A stretch of 64,000 nt of DNA from Acetobacterium wieringae. GTDB taxonomy: Bacteria > Bacillota > Clostridia > Eubacteriales > Eubacteriaceae. The stretch covers positions 186,001 through 250,000 of the forward strand of contig NZ_JAIPPU010000002.1 in NCBI RefSeq assembly GCF_026646375.1. The letters run 5' to 3'. Below, piece by piece: positions 41,986-49,635 of this stretch. Position 1 is the stretch's first letter, and the number at the start of each line of letters is the position of its first letter. A program made the translations under genes and the position numbers. A model generated the notes under the pieces. That model was not told the origin of the DNA, did no database searches, and worked only from the letters and a program-made list of their open reading frames with translations.

Positions 41986-42996
41986 TTATTTTATATAGGT
42001 TTCAAAAATGCGACGGGCCAGGAGGTCGGCATCATGACGGACAAAACCGTTTTCCATGATGACATAATCGTCTAGAATATACTCATACTGTTCCAGGGGG
42101 GAGATGATTTCGACCACATTGGCAGCGCATTTTTGGTATTTTTCTTCAATACTCTTGGGCAGACTGCCGGTGTTGGCGACCACATAGTCGAACAGTCGGC
42201 CTTCGGCCTGATCGAGGTGGGCTTCAATGGCCCGAATGTGGTCTTCCTGGGTATAACCGTCGGTTTCGCCGGGTTGGGTCATAATGTTACAGATGTAGAA
42301 ACGTTTGGCCCGACTATCAAAAATCGCCCGGGCTACATCTCTTATCAGCAGATTGGGAATAACGCTGGTATACAGACTGCCAGGTCCAATTACAATCATA
42401 TCGGCGTTTCTGATGGCTTCAATGGTTTCGGGCAGGGGTCTGGTGTCTTCCTGTTTTAAAAATATCTGGGTGATCGGGCTTTTTTGTTCCAGTGCCGCCC
42501 CAGGTATGGCTGATTCCCCTTCAATGACCTGGCCATTTTTCAGGGTTGCCATCAGCACCATCTGGGAGAGGGTAACTGGCAGTACCGCCCCTTTAATCTG
42601 CAACACATCGGAGGTCCGCCGGACAGCATCGTAAAAATCGTGACTGATGCCGTTCATCGCTGCCAGAAACAGATTTCCGAAGCTTTGTCCGGCCATCGGA
42701 CCACCGGGAAACCGATAATTAAAGAGCTCCTGCATGACGTTTTCGTCATCGGCCAAAGCCAGAATGCAGCTGCGAATGTCGCCAGGTGGAAGAATACCCA
42801 GTTCTTCCCGGAGTTTTCCGGAACCGCCACCATCATCGCCAACAGTGACAATGGCGGTGAGATTATCGGTATATTTTTTTAAACCCCGGAGGATCACCGA
42901 TAAACCGGTGCCGCCACCGACAGCCACAACTTTTGGGTTTCTTACTTTGACAATATCTTTCAAGGTAAACTCCCTTATATATTCTTTCATATCCAT
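41986..42996 (-). CDS. yvcK: YvcK/CofD-like gluconeogenesis factor
   Basis: The 336-residue protein has the nucleotide-binding start VAVGGGTGLSVILRGLKKY and GDDGGGSGKLREE, plus IVIGPGSLYTSVIPNLL, all typical of YvcK. In B. subtilis YvcK binds UDP-GlcNAc and is needed for growth on gluconeogenic carbon sources and for wall synthesis control. That role fits an acetogen, which must make sugars from C1 units. AGGATG lies 7 bases before the ATG. It sits between rapZ and whiA, the conserved order. Confidence 0.95.
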   Translation of the reverse strand: MDMKEYIREFTLKDIVKVRNPKVVAVGGGTGLSVILRGLKKYTDNLTAIVTVGDDGGGSGKLREELGILPPGDIRSCILALADDENVMQELFNYRFPGGPMAGQSFGNLFLAAMNGISHDFYDAVRRTSDVLQIKGAVLPVTLSQMVLMATLKNGQVIEGESAIPGAALEQKSPITQIFLKQEDTRPLPETIEAIRNADMIVIGPGSLYTSVIPNLLIRDVARAIFDSRAKRFYICNIMTQPGETDGYTQEDHIRAIEAHLDQAEGRLFDYVVANTGSLPKSIEEKYQKCAANVVEIISPLEQYEYILDDYVIMENGFVRHDADLLARRIFETYIK

Positions 42997-43231
42997 GAAA
43001 TCACATCCTTTTTTGTTTGTCTTTACATCGTTGCTCAGGTATGCGGGCGATCACGGATCGCCCCTACGAGATGGTGCAACTGACTGTTCGGCCAGCATGA
43101 CATGGGGTCGCAACGTCTTTATGAACGACAACACTGCTCGGATGAGACAATGAAACATTTCGCCTTTCATCCCGATGGGCTGACAGGCGTAACATCCCCT
43201 TTTCTCATCCTACCAGTCCCCAAGTCATACC
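42997..43231. other. intergenic region with type C and type B repeats
   Basis: A type C unit (43045-43067) is followed by a diverged type B composite (about 43085-43234). No gene seen. Confidence 0.55.
43045..43067 (-). repeat. type C repeat (GTAG hairpin)
   Basis: On the minus strand GTAGG then GGCGATC-CGT-GATCGCC. Stem sequence differs from the copies at 36383 and 36630 but pairs compensate. Confidence 0.68.
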
Positions 43232-43234
43232 CTA
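43085..43234 (-). repeat. type B repeats, diverged, ending in the rapZ stop
   Basis: Contains CATGACATGGGG, ACATTTCGCC, GGGCTGACAGGCGTAAC and the closing CCCCAAGTCATACCCTA. The final CTA is the TAG stop of rapZ. Confidence 0.75.
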
Positions 43235-44104
43235 GTGGTCGAGGCGGTTTCTTTTGATGTCCCGGTGTTTGAGGGTGGTTTCGTAGCCTTTTTCTTTGAG
43301 AGCCTGGCTTAACAGGCAGGCAAAGGTGACCGAGCGGTGCTGGCCGCCGGTACAGCCGATGGCAATTTCCACCGTATTTTTGGAAACCTTGGCAAACTGG
43401 GGAATGACAAATTCAATCAAATCCCACAATTTCTGATAAAAAACCTCCGCTTCCCGAAACGACATGACATAGTCTCGCACCGGTTGATCTTCGCCAGTCA
43501 AATTCCTAAGCTCCTGTTTATAAAAGGGATTGGGCAGAAAGCGGACATCAAAGACAAAATCGGCCCCCATGGGACTGGCATATTTAAAACCGAAGGAATA
43601 AATTTTTACCTTGGGTTTGGACTGATCCCGATCCAATTTAACCAGCTTTGTCAGCTGTTCTTTTAGCTCTCTGACCTTGATGTCCGAGGTGTCGATGACT
43701 TCATCGGCGATTTCTCTAAAATGCTCCAGGCTTTTTCGTTCCGCCCGGATCGCTTCGATGAGGTTACTGGCAAAATGGGTCAGGGGATGATTACGCCGAG
43801 TTTCCTGATAGCGGGATACCAGTACCTCGTCCCGGGCATCTAAAAAGATCAGCTTGAGATCATCCCGGGTAGCCTTGTACTCAGCCAGGGGGGTATCTTT
43901 TCCGTCCAGGAAAATATCGCCCCGGACATCGGTGACCAGGGCTATTTTTTCAATTTCGGTGGCCGATTGCTGACAGAGATTGATGAAGGTCACAATCAGC
44001 TGCGGGGGAATGTTATCAACACAAAAATAACCCAGATCTTCGAGGATTTGAATGGCCTGGGATTTTCCGGCGCCAGACATACCGGTGATGATGATGGTTT
44101 TCAT
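43232..44104 (-). CDS. rapZ: RNase adapter protein RapZ (YvcJ)
   Basis: A 290-residue P-loop protein: Walker A GMSGAGKS near the start and the conserved C-terminal IGCTGGQHRSVTFA. RapZ/YvcJ hydrolyses GTP/ATP; in enterobacteria it controls glmS via small RNAs, while in Firmicutes the role is less clear (competence and wall precursors in B. subtilis). AGGAGT precedes the ATG. It lies between the PHP gene and yvcK. Its TAG stop is the end of a type B repeat. Confidence 0.95.
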   Translation of the reverse strand: MKTIIITGMSGAGKSQAIQILEDLGYFCVDNIPPQLIVTFINLCQQSATEIEKIALVTDVRGDIFLDGKDTPLAEYKATRDDLKLIFLDARDEVLVSRYQETRRNHPLTHFASNLIEAIRAERKSLEHFREIADEVIDTSDIKVRELKEQLTKLVKLDRDQSKPKVKIYSFGFKYASPMGADFVFDVRFLPNPFYKQELRNLTGEDQPVRDYVMSFREAEVFYQKLWDLIEFVIPQFAKVSKNTVEIAIGCTGGQHRSVTFACLLSQALKEKGYETTLKHRDIKRNRLDH

Positions 44105-44139
44105 GGGTTACTCCTTTTTTTGAATTACTGTGACTCCCG

Positions 44140-44212
44140 GCCATGACATGGGGACATTTCGCCTGTCATCCCGCTGGGCTGACAGGCGTAACGTCCCCAA
44201 GTCACACCCTAC
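44140..44212 (-). repeat. type B repeat, near-consensus single copy
   Basis: GCCATGACATGGGGACATTT, CGCCTGTCA, GGGCTGACAGGCGTAACGTC, CCCAAGTCACACCCTA. It ends 2 bases from the PHP gene's TAG stop. Confidence 0.82.
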
Positions 44213-44944
44213 CTAGTCGGTGATATTGACGATGCGGGTAATGGGGATGCCGGCGGCTTTGACAACCGCTGGGGTGTCCCGCATATCCCCCAGAGCAGCA
44301 ATGCTATGGGCGTCACTGTTGATGGCAAAGCTGACTGGGTATTTCATGGCGATTTTTATTTCTTCGGCGTTTAAATGATTATGTCTGGGGTTAATTTCCA
44401 GGATCACACCGTGTTCGGCGGCGGCTTTGGCAACCGCTTCGATGTTGATAGGCATTTTATCGCCGGGATGGGTAATCAGCTTGATGTCATAGCGTTCCAT
44501 CATTTTGATATAGGTTCGGGTGTTCATCTCCACCACCGCTTTTCTTAAAAAAGGCAGCACCCGGGCCGCATAGTTGGGAAGGGCAAAAACAAAGATATCT
44601 TTGATACTGGCCGGGAAATAGCCGTAGTGGTAGCCAGCTGAGATCCAGTCGCAATATTTTTTTTCTTCCTCTTTAATATCTATGTCGCCGTTGGCGCCGA
44701 TGATGTTGGATTCCACCGAAAGGTAGATGTCAATATCGTCGTATTTTTGATTAAGAGCATCGATCTCGGCCCGCATTTTGGCAAAATTCTTTTTTCGCAC
44801 CCCAAAAACAGGATGGCTGCGGCCGTGATCGGAAATGGTGATCGCTTCCAGACCAATTTTACGACCCTGCTCAACCATTTCTGCGATGGTATTTTTGCCA
44901 TGGCTATAGGTTGTATGGGTGTGCATATCATGGGTTATTTTCAT
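44213..44944 (-). CDS. PHP-domain phosphatase (YcdX-like)
   Basis: A 243-residue PHP domain protein. Metal-binding His are seen in DMHTHTTYSHGKNT, ITISDHGRSHPV, LITHPGDK, EINPRHNHLN and INSDAHSIAALG. Such enzymes are manganese or zinc-dependent phosphoesterases; the substrate here is unknown. AAGGAAA lies before the ATG. It stands between murB and rapZ, a position often held by a PHP gene in clostridia. Confidence 0.88.
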   Translation of the reverse strand: MKITHDMHTHTTYSHGKNTIAEMVEQGRKIGLEAITISDHGRSHPVFGVRKKNFAKMRAEIDALNQKYDDIDIYLSVESNIIGANGDIDIKEEEKKYCDWISAGYHYGYFPASIKDIFVFALPNYAARVLPFLRKAVVEMNTRTYIKMMERYDIKLITHPGDKMPINIEAVAKAAAEHGVILEINPRHNHLNAEEIKIAMKYPVSFAINSDAHSIAALGDMRDTPAVVKAAGIPITRIVNITD

Positions 44945-45102
44945 GAGATTTCCTTACATATTATTGAGATAGGTTAATTGCAAAACTGCCGTGAGCTATT
45001 CTATTTGTCATCACTACAACGTGGCTCGGTCATGACATGGGGACATTTCGCCTTTCATCCTGCTGGGCTGACAGGCGTAACGTCTCCTTTTCTCATCCTA
45101 GC
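44945..45102. other. intergenic region with repeats
   Basis: Holds the second 23-base repeat copy (44975-44997) and a type B copy (about 45010-45102). Confidence 0.55.
44975..44997 (-). repeat. 23-base dispersed repeat, copy 2
   Basis: Exact reverse complement of 3549-3571. It directly precedes the type B copy. Confidence 0.6.
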
Positions 45103-45105
45103 CTA
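45010..45105 (-). repeat. type B repeat at the murB stop
   Basis: GTCATGACATGGGGACATTT, CGCCTTTCA, GGGCTGACAGGCGTAACGTC, then TCTCATCCTA; murB's TAG follows within 2 bases. Confidence 0.75.
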
Positions 45106-46008
45106 GTCGTTTCCGATGACAATGACTTCGGTTTTTAGATCAACGCCAAATTTTTCTTTAACAGCTGCCTGAATCGCCCCGATGAGGTTTAAAATATCAG
45201 CCGCAGTGGCGTCGCCTTTATTGATAACAAAGCCGCTATGTTTTTCGGAGACCTGGGCCCCGCCGATGGCATAGCCTTTAAAACCGGCATCCTGCACCAG
45301 TTTACCGGCATAATAGCCTTCCGGTCGGCGGAAGGTGCTGCCGGCGCTGGGGTATTCCAGCGGTTGCTTGGTCTGTCTTTGGGTGTTTAAGTTAAGCATT
45401 TTTGCTTCGATGGCCTGGCAGTCGCCGTGTTTTAGACCCAGCTCGACACGAATCAGAATCCAGCCGTGCTGTTGCAGGATACTGGATCGGTAGCCAAACT
45501 GGCACTCCTCGGCAGGGATGGTTTTCAGACTGCCATCTTCGGTAATCACCGTAATGCTCTGAATAACCCCCTTCATTTCGCCGTCATAGGCACCGGCATT
45601 CATGGTGACCGCACCGCCCAGACTGCCGGGAATGCCGGAAGCAAATTCCAGACCGGTGAGGTTTTCTTTCAGCGCAATATTGGCCAGATCTTTAAGGCTG
45701 ATCCCCGGTTCGGCAATCAGGGTTGTTCCCTGAACTTCCACCCGATTGAGGGCCTTGGTATTAACGATGATGCCACGATAGCCTTTATCCCGGACGATCA
45801 GGTTGCTGCCGTTACCCATAATATAGAGGGGTTTTTCGGCTTCTTTGCAGATTTCCAGTACCTGTTGCAGTTCTTTTCGGGTCTGGGGCATTAAAAAAAG
45901 GTCTGCCGGACCCCCAACCTTAAAGGAGGTATGGTCTTTCATCGGTTCATTTTCTTTTATATTTTCGATCGCCATGACGGCTTGCAGTTTTTTGATGGTA
46001 TTCTTCAT
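45103..46008 (-). CDS. murB: UDP-N-acetylenolpyruvoylglucosamine reductase
   Basis: MurB reduces UDP-GlcNAc-enolpyruvate to UDP-MurNAc with NADPH and FAD in the cytoplasm. The FAD-binding pieces HTSFKVGGPADLF, IMGNGSNLIV, FASGIPGSLGGAVTMNAGAY and the catalytic Ser region YPSAGSTFRRP identify it as a type II (Firmicute) MurB of about 301 residues. I choose ATG 46008 (MKNTIKKL) with AGGA upstream; 14 residues could be added from 46050. It is followed by the PHP, rapZ, yvcK and whiA genes on the same strand, a wall-and-division gene block. Confidence 0.95.
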   Translation of the reverse strand: MKNTIKKLQAVMAIENIKENEPMKDHTSFKVGGPADLFLMPQTRKELQQVLEICKEAEKPLYIMGNGSNLIVRDKGYRGIIVNTKALNRVEVQGTTLIAEPGISLKDLANIALKENLTGLEFASGIPGSLGGAVTMNAGAYDGEMKGVIQSITVITEDGSLKTIPAEECQFGYRSSILQQHGWILIRVELGLKHGDCQAIEAKMLNLNTQRQTKQPLEYPSAGSTFRRPEGYYAGKLVQDAGFKGYAIGGAQVSEKHSGFVINKGDATAADILNLIGAIQAAVKEKFGVDLKTEVIVIGND

Positions 46009-46079
46009 ATAATTATTCCTATCTTTTTCAGAGATGCTCAAGTATAACATGGTGCTGCAACGTCTTTCAGAACTACAGC

Positions 46080-46231
46080 CATGCTCAGATGTGACAGTGG
46101 GATATTTTGTTTGTCATCGCTACTGCGTGGCTTGGTCATGACATGGGGATATTTCGAACGTCATCCCTATTGGGCTGACCTCCGTAACGTCCCCTTTTCT
46201 CATCCTACCAGTCACCACGTCTTACCCTACC
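46080..46231 (-). repeat. type B repeats, diverged composite
   Basis: GTCATGACATGGGGATATTT, GAACGTCATCCC, GGGCTGACCTCCGTAACGTC and the closing ACCACGTCTTACCCTA. Confidence 0.7.
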
Positions 46232-46278
46232 GTGGTTTTAATGAGTTCATCATACCATTATTTACGTGGCTTCGCCAC

Positions 46279-46305
46279 AAAAAAAGGCCCTTTGCGGGTC
46301 TTTTT
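46279..46305 (-). terminator. intrinsic terminator of comF
   Basis: On the minus strand AAAAAGACCC-GCAAA-GGGCCTTTTTTT. It begins about 20 bases after the comF stop. Confidence 0.85.
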
Positions 46306-46323
46306 AAGAATCTTTTATCTGGG

Positions 46324-47073
46324 CTACTCGGCAACGGCGCAAAGGGTTGCGATATAAACCTGGGCGGCACCAGCATCCAGAAGGGTGGCGCTGGTTTCTG
46401 CCAGGGTCGCCCCGGTCGTGAGGACATCATCCACCAGCAGAATGTTTTTATTCTGGATGACTTCGATTGCTTCAACCGTGAATGCTCCGGTCAGATTGGA
46501 AAGACGTTCTTCACGACCCTGACCCAGCTGGTGCGGCGTATCCCGGCTGCGGATCAGGACTTCCGGGGCCAATTCCGGAGCATTTGAATTTTTTTTAGCT
46601 AAACCGTCATAAATACCCCGGGCAATCTTTTCACTCTGGTTATAGCCCCGCTCAGTCAAGCGGTTGGGATGCAGGGGCACCGGAATAATCAGATCCACAC
46701 GGTTAACCCATTGGGATTGGGCAATAGCAGCCCCCATGTGGGTGCCCATCCAGATACCCAAATGGGGCCGGTCTTTAAATTTAATGGCCTGCACCAATCT
46801 TTTAGCGGAGTCCTCATAACTTAGATGGGCATAACCACCGGCAAAAGGCAGATTGAGTTTGGCACAGGGGCTGCACTCCTTTCGCTGGTGACGAAAAATT
46901 GGTCGACCACACTGACTGCAGGTCGGATTGCTGATGACCGGAAGATCATCCTCACATTGATGGCACAAAAACCGGTCGGTAATAAAAAGTACCCGGCCGC
47001 AGATGGGGCAGGTGCCATTTTTGAGAAAAAGGTTGTTCTCAAGAAAGGTCAGGAGGGTTTGTTTCAGGTTCAT
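46324..47073 (-). CDS. comF: ComF family phosphoribosyltransferase-like protein
   Basis: About 249 residues. The N-terminal zinc fingers are CPIC..CHQC and CSQC..CSPC; the C-terminal PRTase fold has IIPVPLHPNRLTERGYNQSE and the PRPP loop ILLVDDVLTTGATL. ComF helps single-stranded DNA uptake in competent bacteria; elsewhere its role may be in DNA metabolism. ATG 47073 has AGAGGT just upstream. It is flanked by recD2, another DNA metabolism gene, but a repeat separates them. Confidence 0.92.
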   Translation of the reverse strand: MNLKQTLLTFLENNLFLKNGTCPICGRVLFITDRFLCHQCEDDLPVISNPTCSQCGRPIFRHQRKECSPCAKLNLPFAGGYAHLSYEDSAKRLVQAIKFKDRPHLGIWMGTHMGAAIAQSQWVNRVDLIIPVPLHPNRLTERGYNQSEKIARGIYDGLAKKNSNAPELAPEVLIRSRDTPHQLGQGREERLSNLTGAFTVEAIEVIQNKNILLVDDVLTTGATLAETSATLLDAGAAQVYIATLCAVAE

Positions 47074-47089
47074 GGTTACCTCTTTTCGC

Positions 47090-47218
47090 ATTCATGGGGA
47101 CATTTTACCTTTGATTCTGATTATATCAGACTACCCGGCCCGGGATGACATGGGGACGCGACGTCTTTCATCCCTATCGGGCTGACATCCGTATCGTCCT
47201 CAAGTCACGCCCTGTCTT
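47090..47218 (-). repeat. type B repeats between comF and recD2
   Basis: CATGGGGACATTTTACCTTT, then GGGATGACATGGGGACGCGA, GGGCTGACATCCGTATCGTC, AAGTCACGCCCTG; 3-10 bases from the recD2 stop. Confidence 0.72.
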
Positions 47219-47220
47219 AT

Positions 47221-49434
47221 TTACACCATCGGGTGTTTGATATAGGTGACGATGCGATCCCGGAGGGCGGTCTGGCGATCCTGGGATTCGCCGGATTTGA
47301 TCATTTGCCGGAAAACGTACTGGTTGCCCATCAAAATCAACAGCTTTTTGGCTCGGGTGACGGCCGTATAGAGCAGTTTACGATTTAAAAAGAGGGGCGG
47401 CCCGCCGACGATCGGCATGACCACCACCGGAAACTCACTGCCCTGACTTTTATGGACGGTCATAGCGTAGGCGTGGGTGATTTCGTCCATCTGGTCAAAG
47501 TCATAGGTGACCCGCTTGCCGTCATTAAACAGAATGGCAAAGGATTTTTCCCGGTTACTGATGCTTTCCAGAATTCCAATATCACCATTATAAATCCCTT
47601 CGCCCTGTTCCAGCGACAGGGTGTCTTCCCACTTGATCCGGTAGTTGTTTTTGATCTGCATGACCTTATCCCCTTCCCGGTAAATCACCATTCCGAATTC
47701 CCGCTGCACCCGGTTCTCCCGGGGCGGATTGAGCACCGCCTGGAGCTCCCGGTTAAGATTGATAACACCGACCTTACCGTTTTTCATCGGTGAGATCACC
47801 TGGATGTCACTGGTGCTGTCAAAACCTTTGGCCATCGGCAATCGATTGGTGACCAACTCGAGAATATCCCGGAGCAGTTTATCACTGTCATTTTTATTAA
47901 GAAATAAAAAATCCGAATCGTTATTGATATCCGGAATCCGGCCATGATTAATCTCGTAGGCATTGACCGAGATCATACTTTCTTCCGACTGGCGGTAGAT
48001 CCGGTCAAGGCTTAATACCTTGACCGCCCCGCTTTCAATGATGTCTTTTAAAACATTTCCCGGTCCCACCGAAGGCAGCTGATCGGCATCGCCAACCATG
48101 ATCAGCCGGGTGCCCGGCTGGATGGCCATCAGCAAACTGTCCATCAGGAGAATATCAATCATCGAGGATTCATCAACGATAATGGCATCGACATCAAGGG
48201 GGTTACTTTCATCCTTGCTGAAACTGGGAAAGTCATCATCCTGACTGTATTCATATTCCAGCAGCCGGTGGATGGTTTTGGCTTCGTTACCGGTGGTTTC
48301 GGTAATCCGCTTGGCCGCCCGGCCGGTGGGGGCGGCCAGCACGGTTTTAAGACCCAGATCTTTAAAAATTCGCACTATCCCGTTGATAATGGTTGTTTTA
48401 CCGGTACCGGGTCCGCCAGTAATGACAATAACCCCATTATCCATGGCGGCGGCAATGGCTTCCCGCTGCTTATCATCCAGCGTGATTGACATATCCTGCT
48501 CATAGTTTCTGATTTTGGCCGTAATGTTGACATCCGCTATTTTATAGGTCATCTGGCTGATTCTGGCCATGGCCAGAGCCGCGTTGTCCTCAGCTTCAAA
48601 TAGATTCCGGGGATAGTAGACCCGCTGATCGGCGATCTCCTCCTGAATGATGCGACCCATCAGCACCAGTTCACCTAATTGAGCGTTAATCTCGTCTTCA
48701 TCGACGCCAAGTATTCGAGAACTGGTTTGGATCAGTTCGGTTTCAGTCATATAGGTATTGCCCCGGTTATAGCATTCCCCCAGTGAATAGTTGATTCCCG
48801 CCAGAACCCGACCGGGACTGTTGGCTTCAAAACCGAGATGGTTGGCAATCTGGTCGGCAATTTTAAAGCCAATCCCCCGGATATCATCAATCATCTGGTA
48901 GGGGTTATTTAGTAGCACCGAGATGGTGTCGAATTTGTAAGTTTTATAGAGTTTCATCGCCCAGTTGGCCGAGATGCCGTAGTCCTGAATCTGAATCATA
49001 ATCTGACGGACTTCCCGTTGTTCGTGGTAGACTTCTTTGATGGCGGCCAGGGTTTTCTTGCCAATGCCTTTAATTTCGGACAATCGCTGGGGGTCATTAT
49101 CCAGGATATCCAGGGTTTCTTCTCCAAATCGGGCGACAATCGCTTTGGCGGTTTTTTCGCCTATGCCAGGCAGAATACCCGAGGATAGATAGCGGATAAT
49201 GCCTTCGGTGGAGGTGGGAATTTCCATGGCATAGGTTTCCATGGTAAACTGATCACCGTAATTTTTATGTTCAGTCCAGTAACCGGTAAGTTTTAAGTAC
49301 TCGCCATGATTCAGTTCGTCAAAATTCCCGACAACGGTGACCAGATCGCCATCGATATCAAAGTGGGCGACGGTATAACCGTTGCTTGCGTTTCTAAAGA
49401 CGATGTGCTCCACCGTACCCTTAATGCTTTCCAT
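47221..49434 (-). CDS. recD2: ATP-dependent RecD-like DNA helicase RecD2
   Basis: About 737 residues. The N-terminal domain and helix-hairpin-helix region (LPGIGEKTAKAIV, IKGIGKKTL, IRGIGFKIADQI) is typical of RecD2, not RecBCD RecD. The SF1 helicase core shows Walker A GGPGTGKTTI, Walker B VDESSM, QLPSVGPG, and C-terminal YAMTVHKSQGSEFP and YTAVTRAKKLL. RecD2 is a 5'-3' helicase involved in replication and repair. ATG 49434 (MESIKG) has AGGAGC 5 bases upstream; the longer frame to 49512 translates a type A repeat (it reads RTVPLCG). Confidence 0.95.
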   Translation of the reverse strand: MESIKGTVEHIVFRNASNGYTVAHFDIDGDLVTVVGNFDELNHGEYLKLTGYWTEHKNYGDQFTMETYAMEIPTSTEGIIRYLSSGILPGIGEKTAKAIVARFGEETLDILDNDPQRLSEIKGIGKKTLAAIKEVYHEQREVRQIMIQIQDYGISANWAMKLYKTYKFDTISVLLNNPYQMIDDIRGIGFKIADQIANHLGFEANSPGRVLAGINYSLGECYNRGNTYMTETELIQTSSRILGVDEDEINAQLGELVLMGRIIQEEIADQRVYYPRNLFEAEDNAALAMARISQMTYKIADVNITAKIRNYEQDMSITLDDKQREAIAAAMDNGVIVITGGPGTGKTTIINGIVRIFKDLGLKTVLAAPTGRAAKRITETTGNEAKTIHRLLEYEYSQDDDFPSFSKDESNPLDVDAIIVDESSMIDILLMDSLLMAIQPGTRLIMVGDADQLPSVGPGNVLKDIIESGAVKVLSLDRIYRQSEESMISVNAYEINHGRIPDINNDSDFLFLNKNDSDKLLRDILELVTNRLPMAKGFDSTSDIQVISPMKNGKVGVINLNRELQAVLNPPRENRVQREFGMVIYREGDKVMQIKNNYRIKWEDTLSLEQGEGIYNGDIGILESISNREKSFAILFNDGKRVTYDFDQMDEITHAYAMTVHKSQGSEFPVVVMPIVGGPPLFLNRKLLYTAVTRAKKLLILMGNQYVFRQMIKSGESQDRQTALRDRIVTYIKHPMV

Positions 49435-49458
49435 GCTTTGCTCCTGTTTTGTTTTTCC

Positions 49459-49534
49459 GCACAGGGGGACGGTTCTTTTGTGTCCGATTGTTCTTAATCG
49501 AATTGTTGACACAAGAAAAACCGTCCCCCTGTGC
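49459..49534. repeat. type A inverted pair (REPIN-like)
   Basis: GCACAGGGGGACGGTTCTTT..GTGTC faces GACACAAGAAAAACCGTCCC..GTGC, 76 bases in all, between hydA and recD2. Compensating changes versus 37944 (CAAGG to CAGGG, and CCTTG to CCCTG) keep the hairpin paired. Confidence 0.87.
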
Positions 49535-49572
49535 TTACTTTTGTTCGATACTCTATCGGTTTATTATAACAC

Positions 49573-49602
49573 AAAAAAAGACCCATTATTGGGCCTTTTT
49601 TT
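49573..49602 (-). terminator. intrinsic terminator of the hyd operon
   Basis: On the minus strand AAAAAAAGGCCCA-ATAA-TGGGTCTTTTTTT, about 35 bases past the hydA stop. Confidence 0.9.
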
Positions 49603-49635
49603 CGTTTAAGGAGTTTTTCGTTTATCGAACTGCAA

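Larger units (their letters stand above)
46009..46323. other. intergenic region with type B repeats and comF terminator
   Basis: Type B material (about 46080-46231), a small GTGGC-TTC-GCCAC hairpin and the terminator at 46279. No gene seen. Confidence 0.55.

Noticed and set aside
34477-47218. CRISPR-like array
   Set aside because: Repeats are spaced by whole genes, are palindromic and imperfect, and no cas genes are present.
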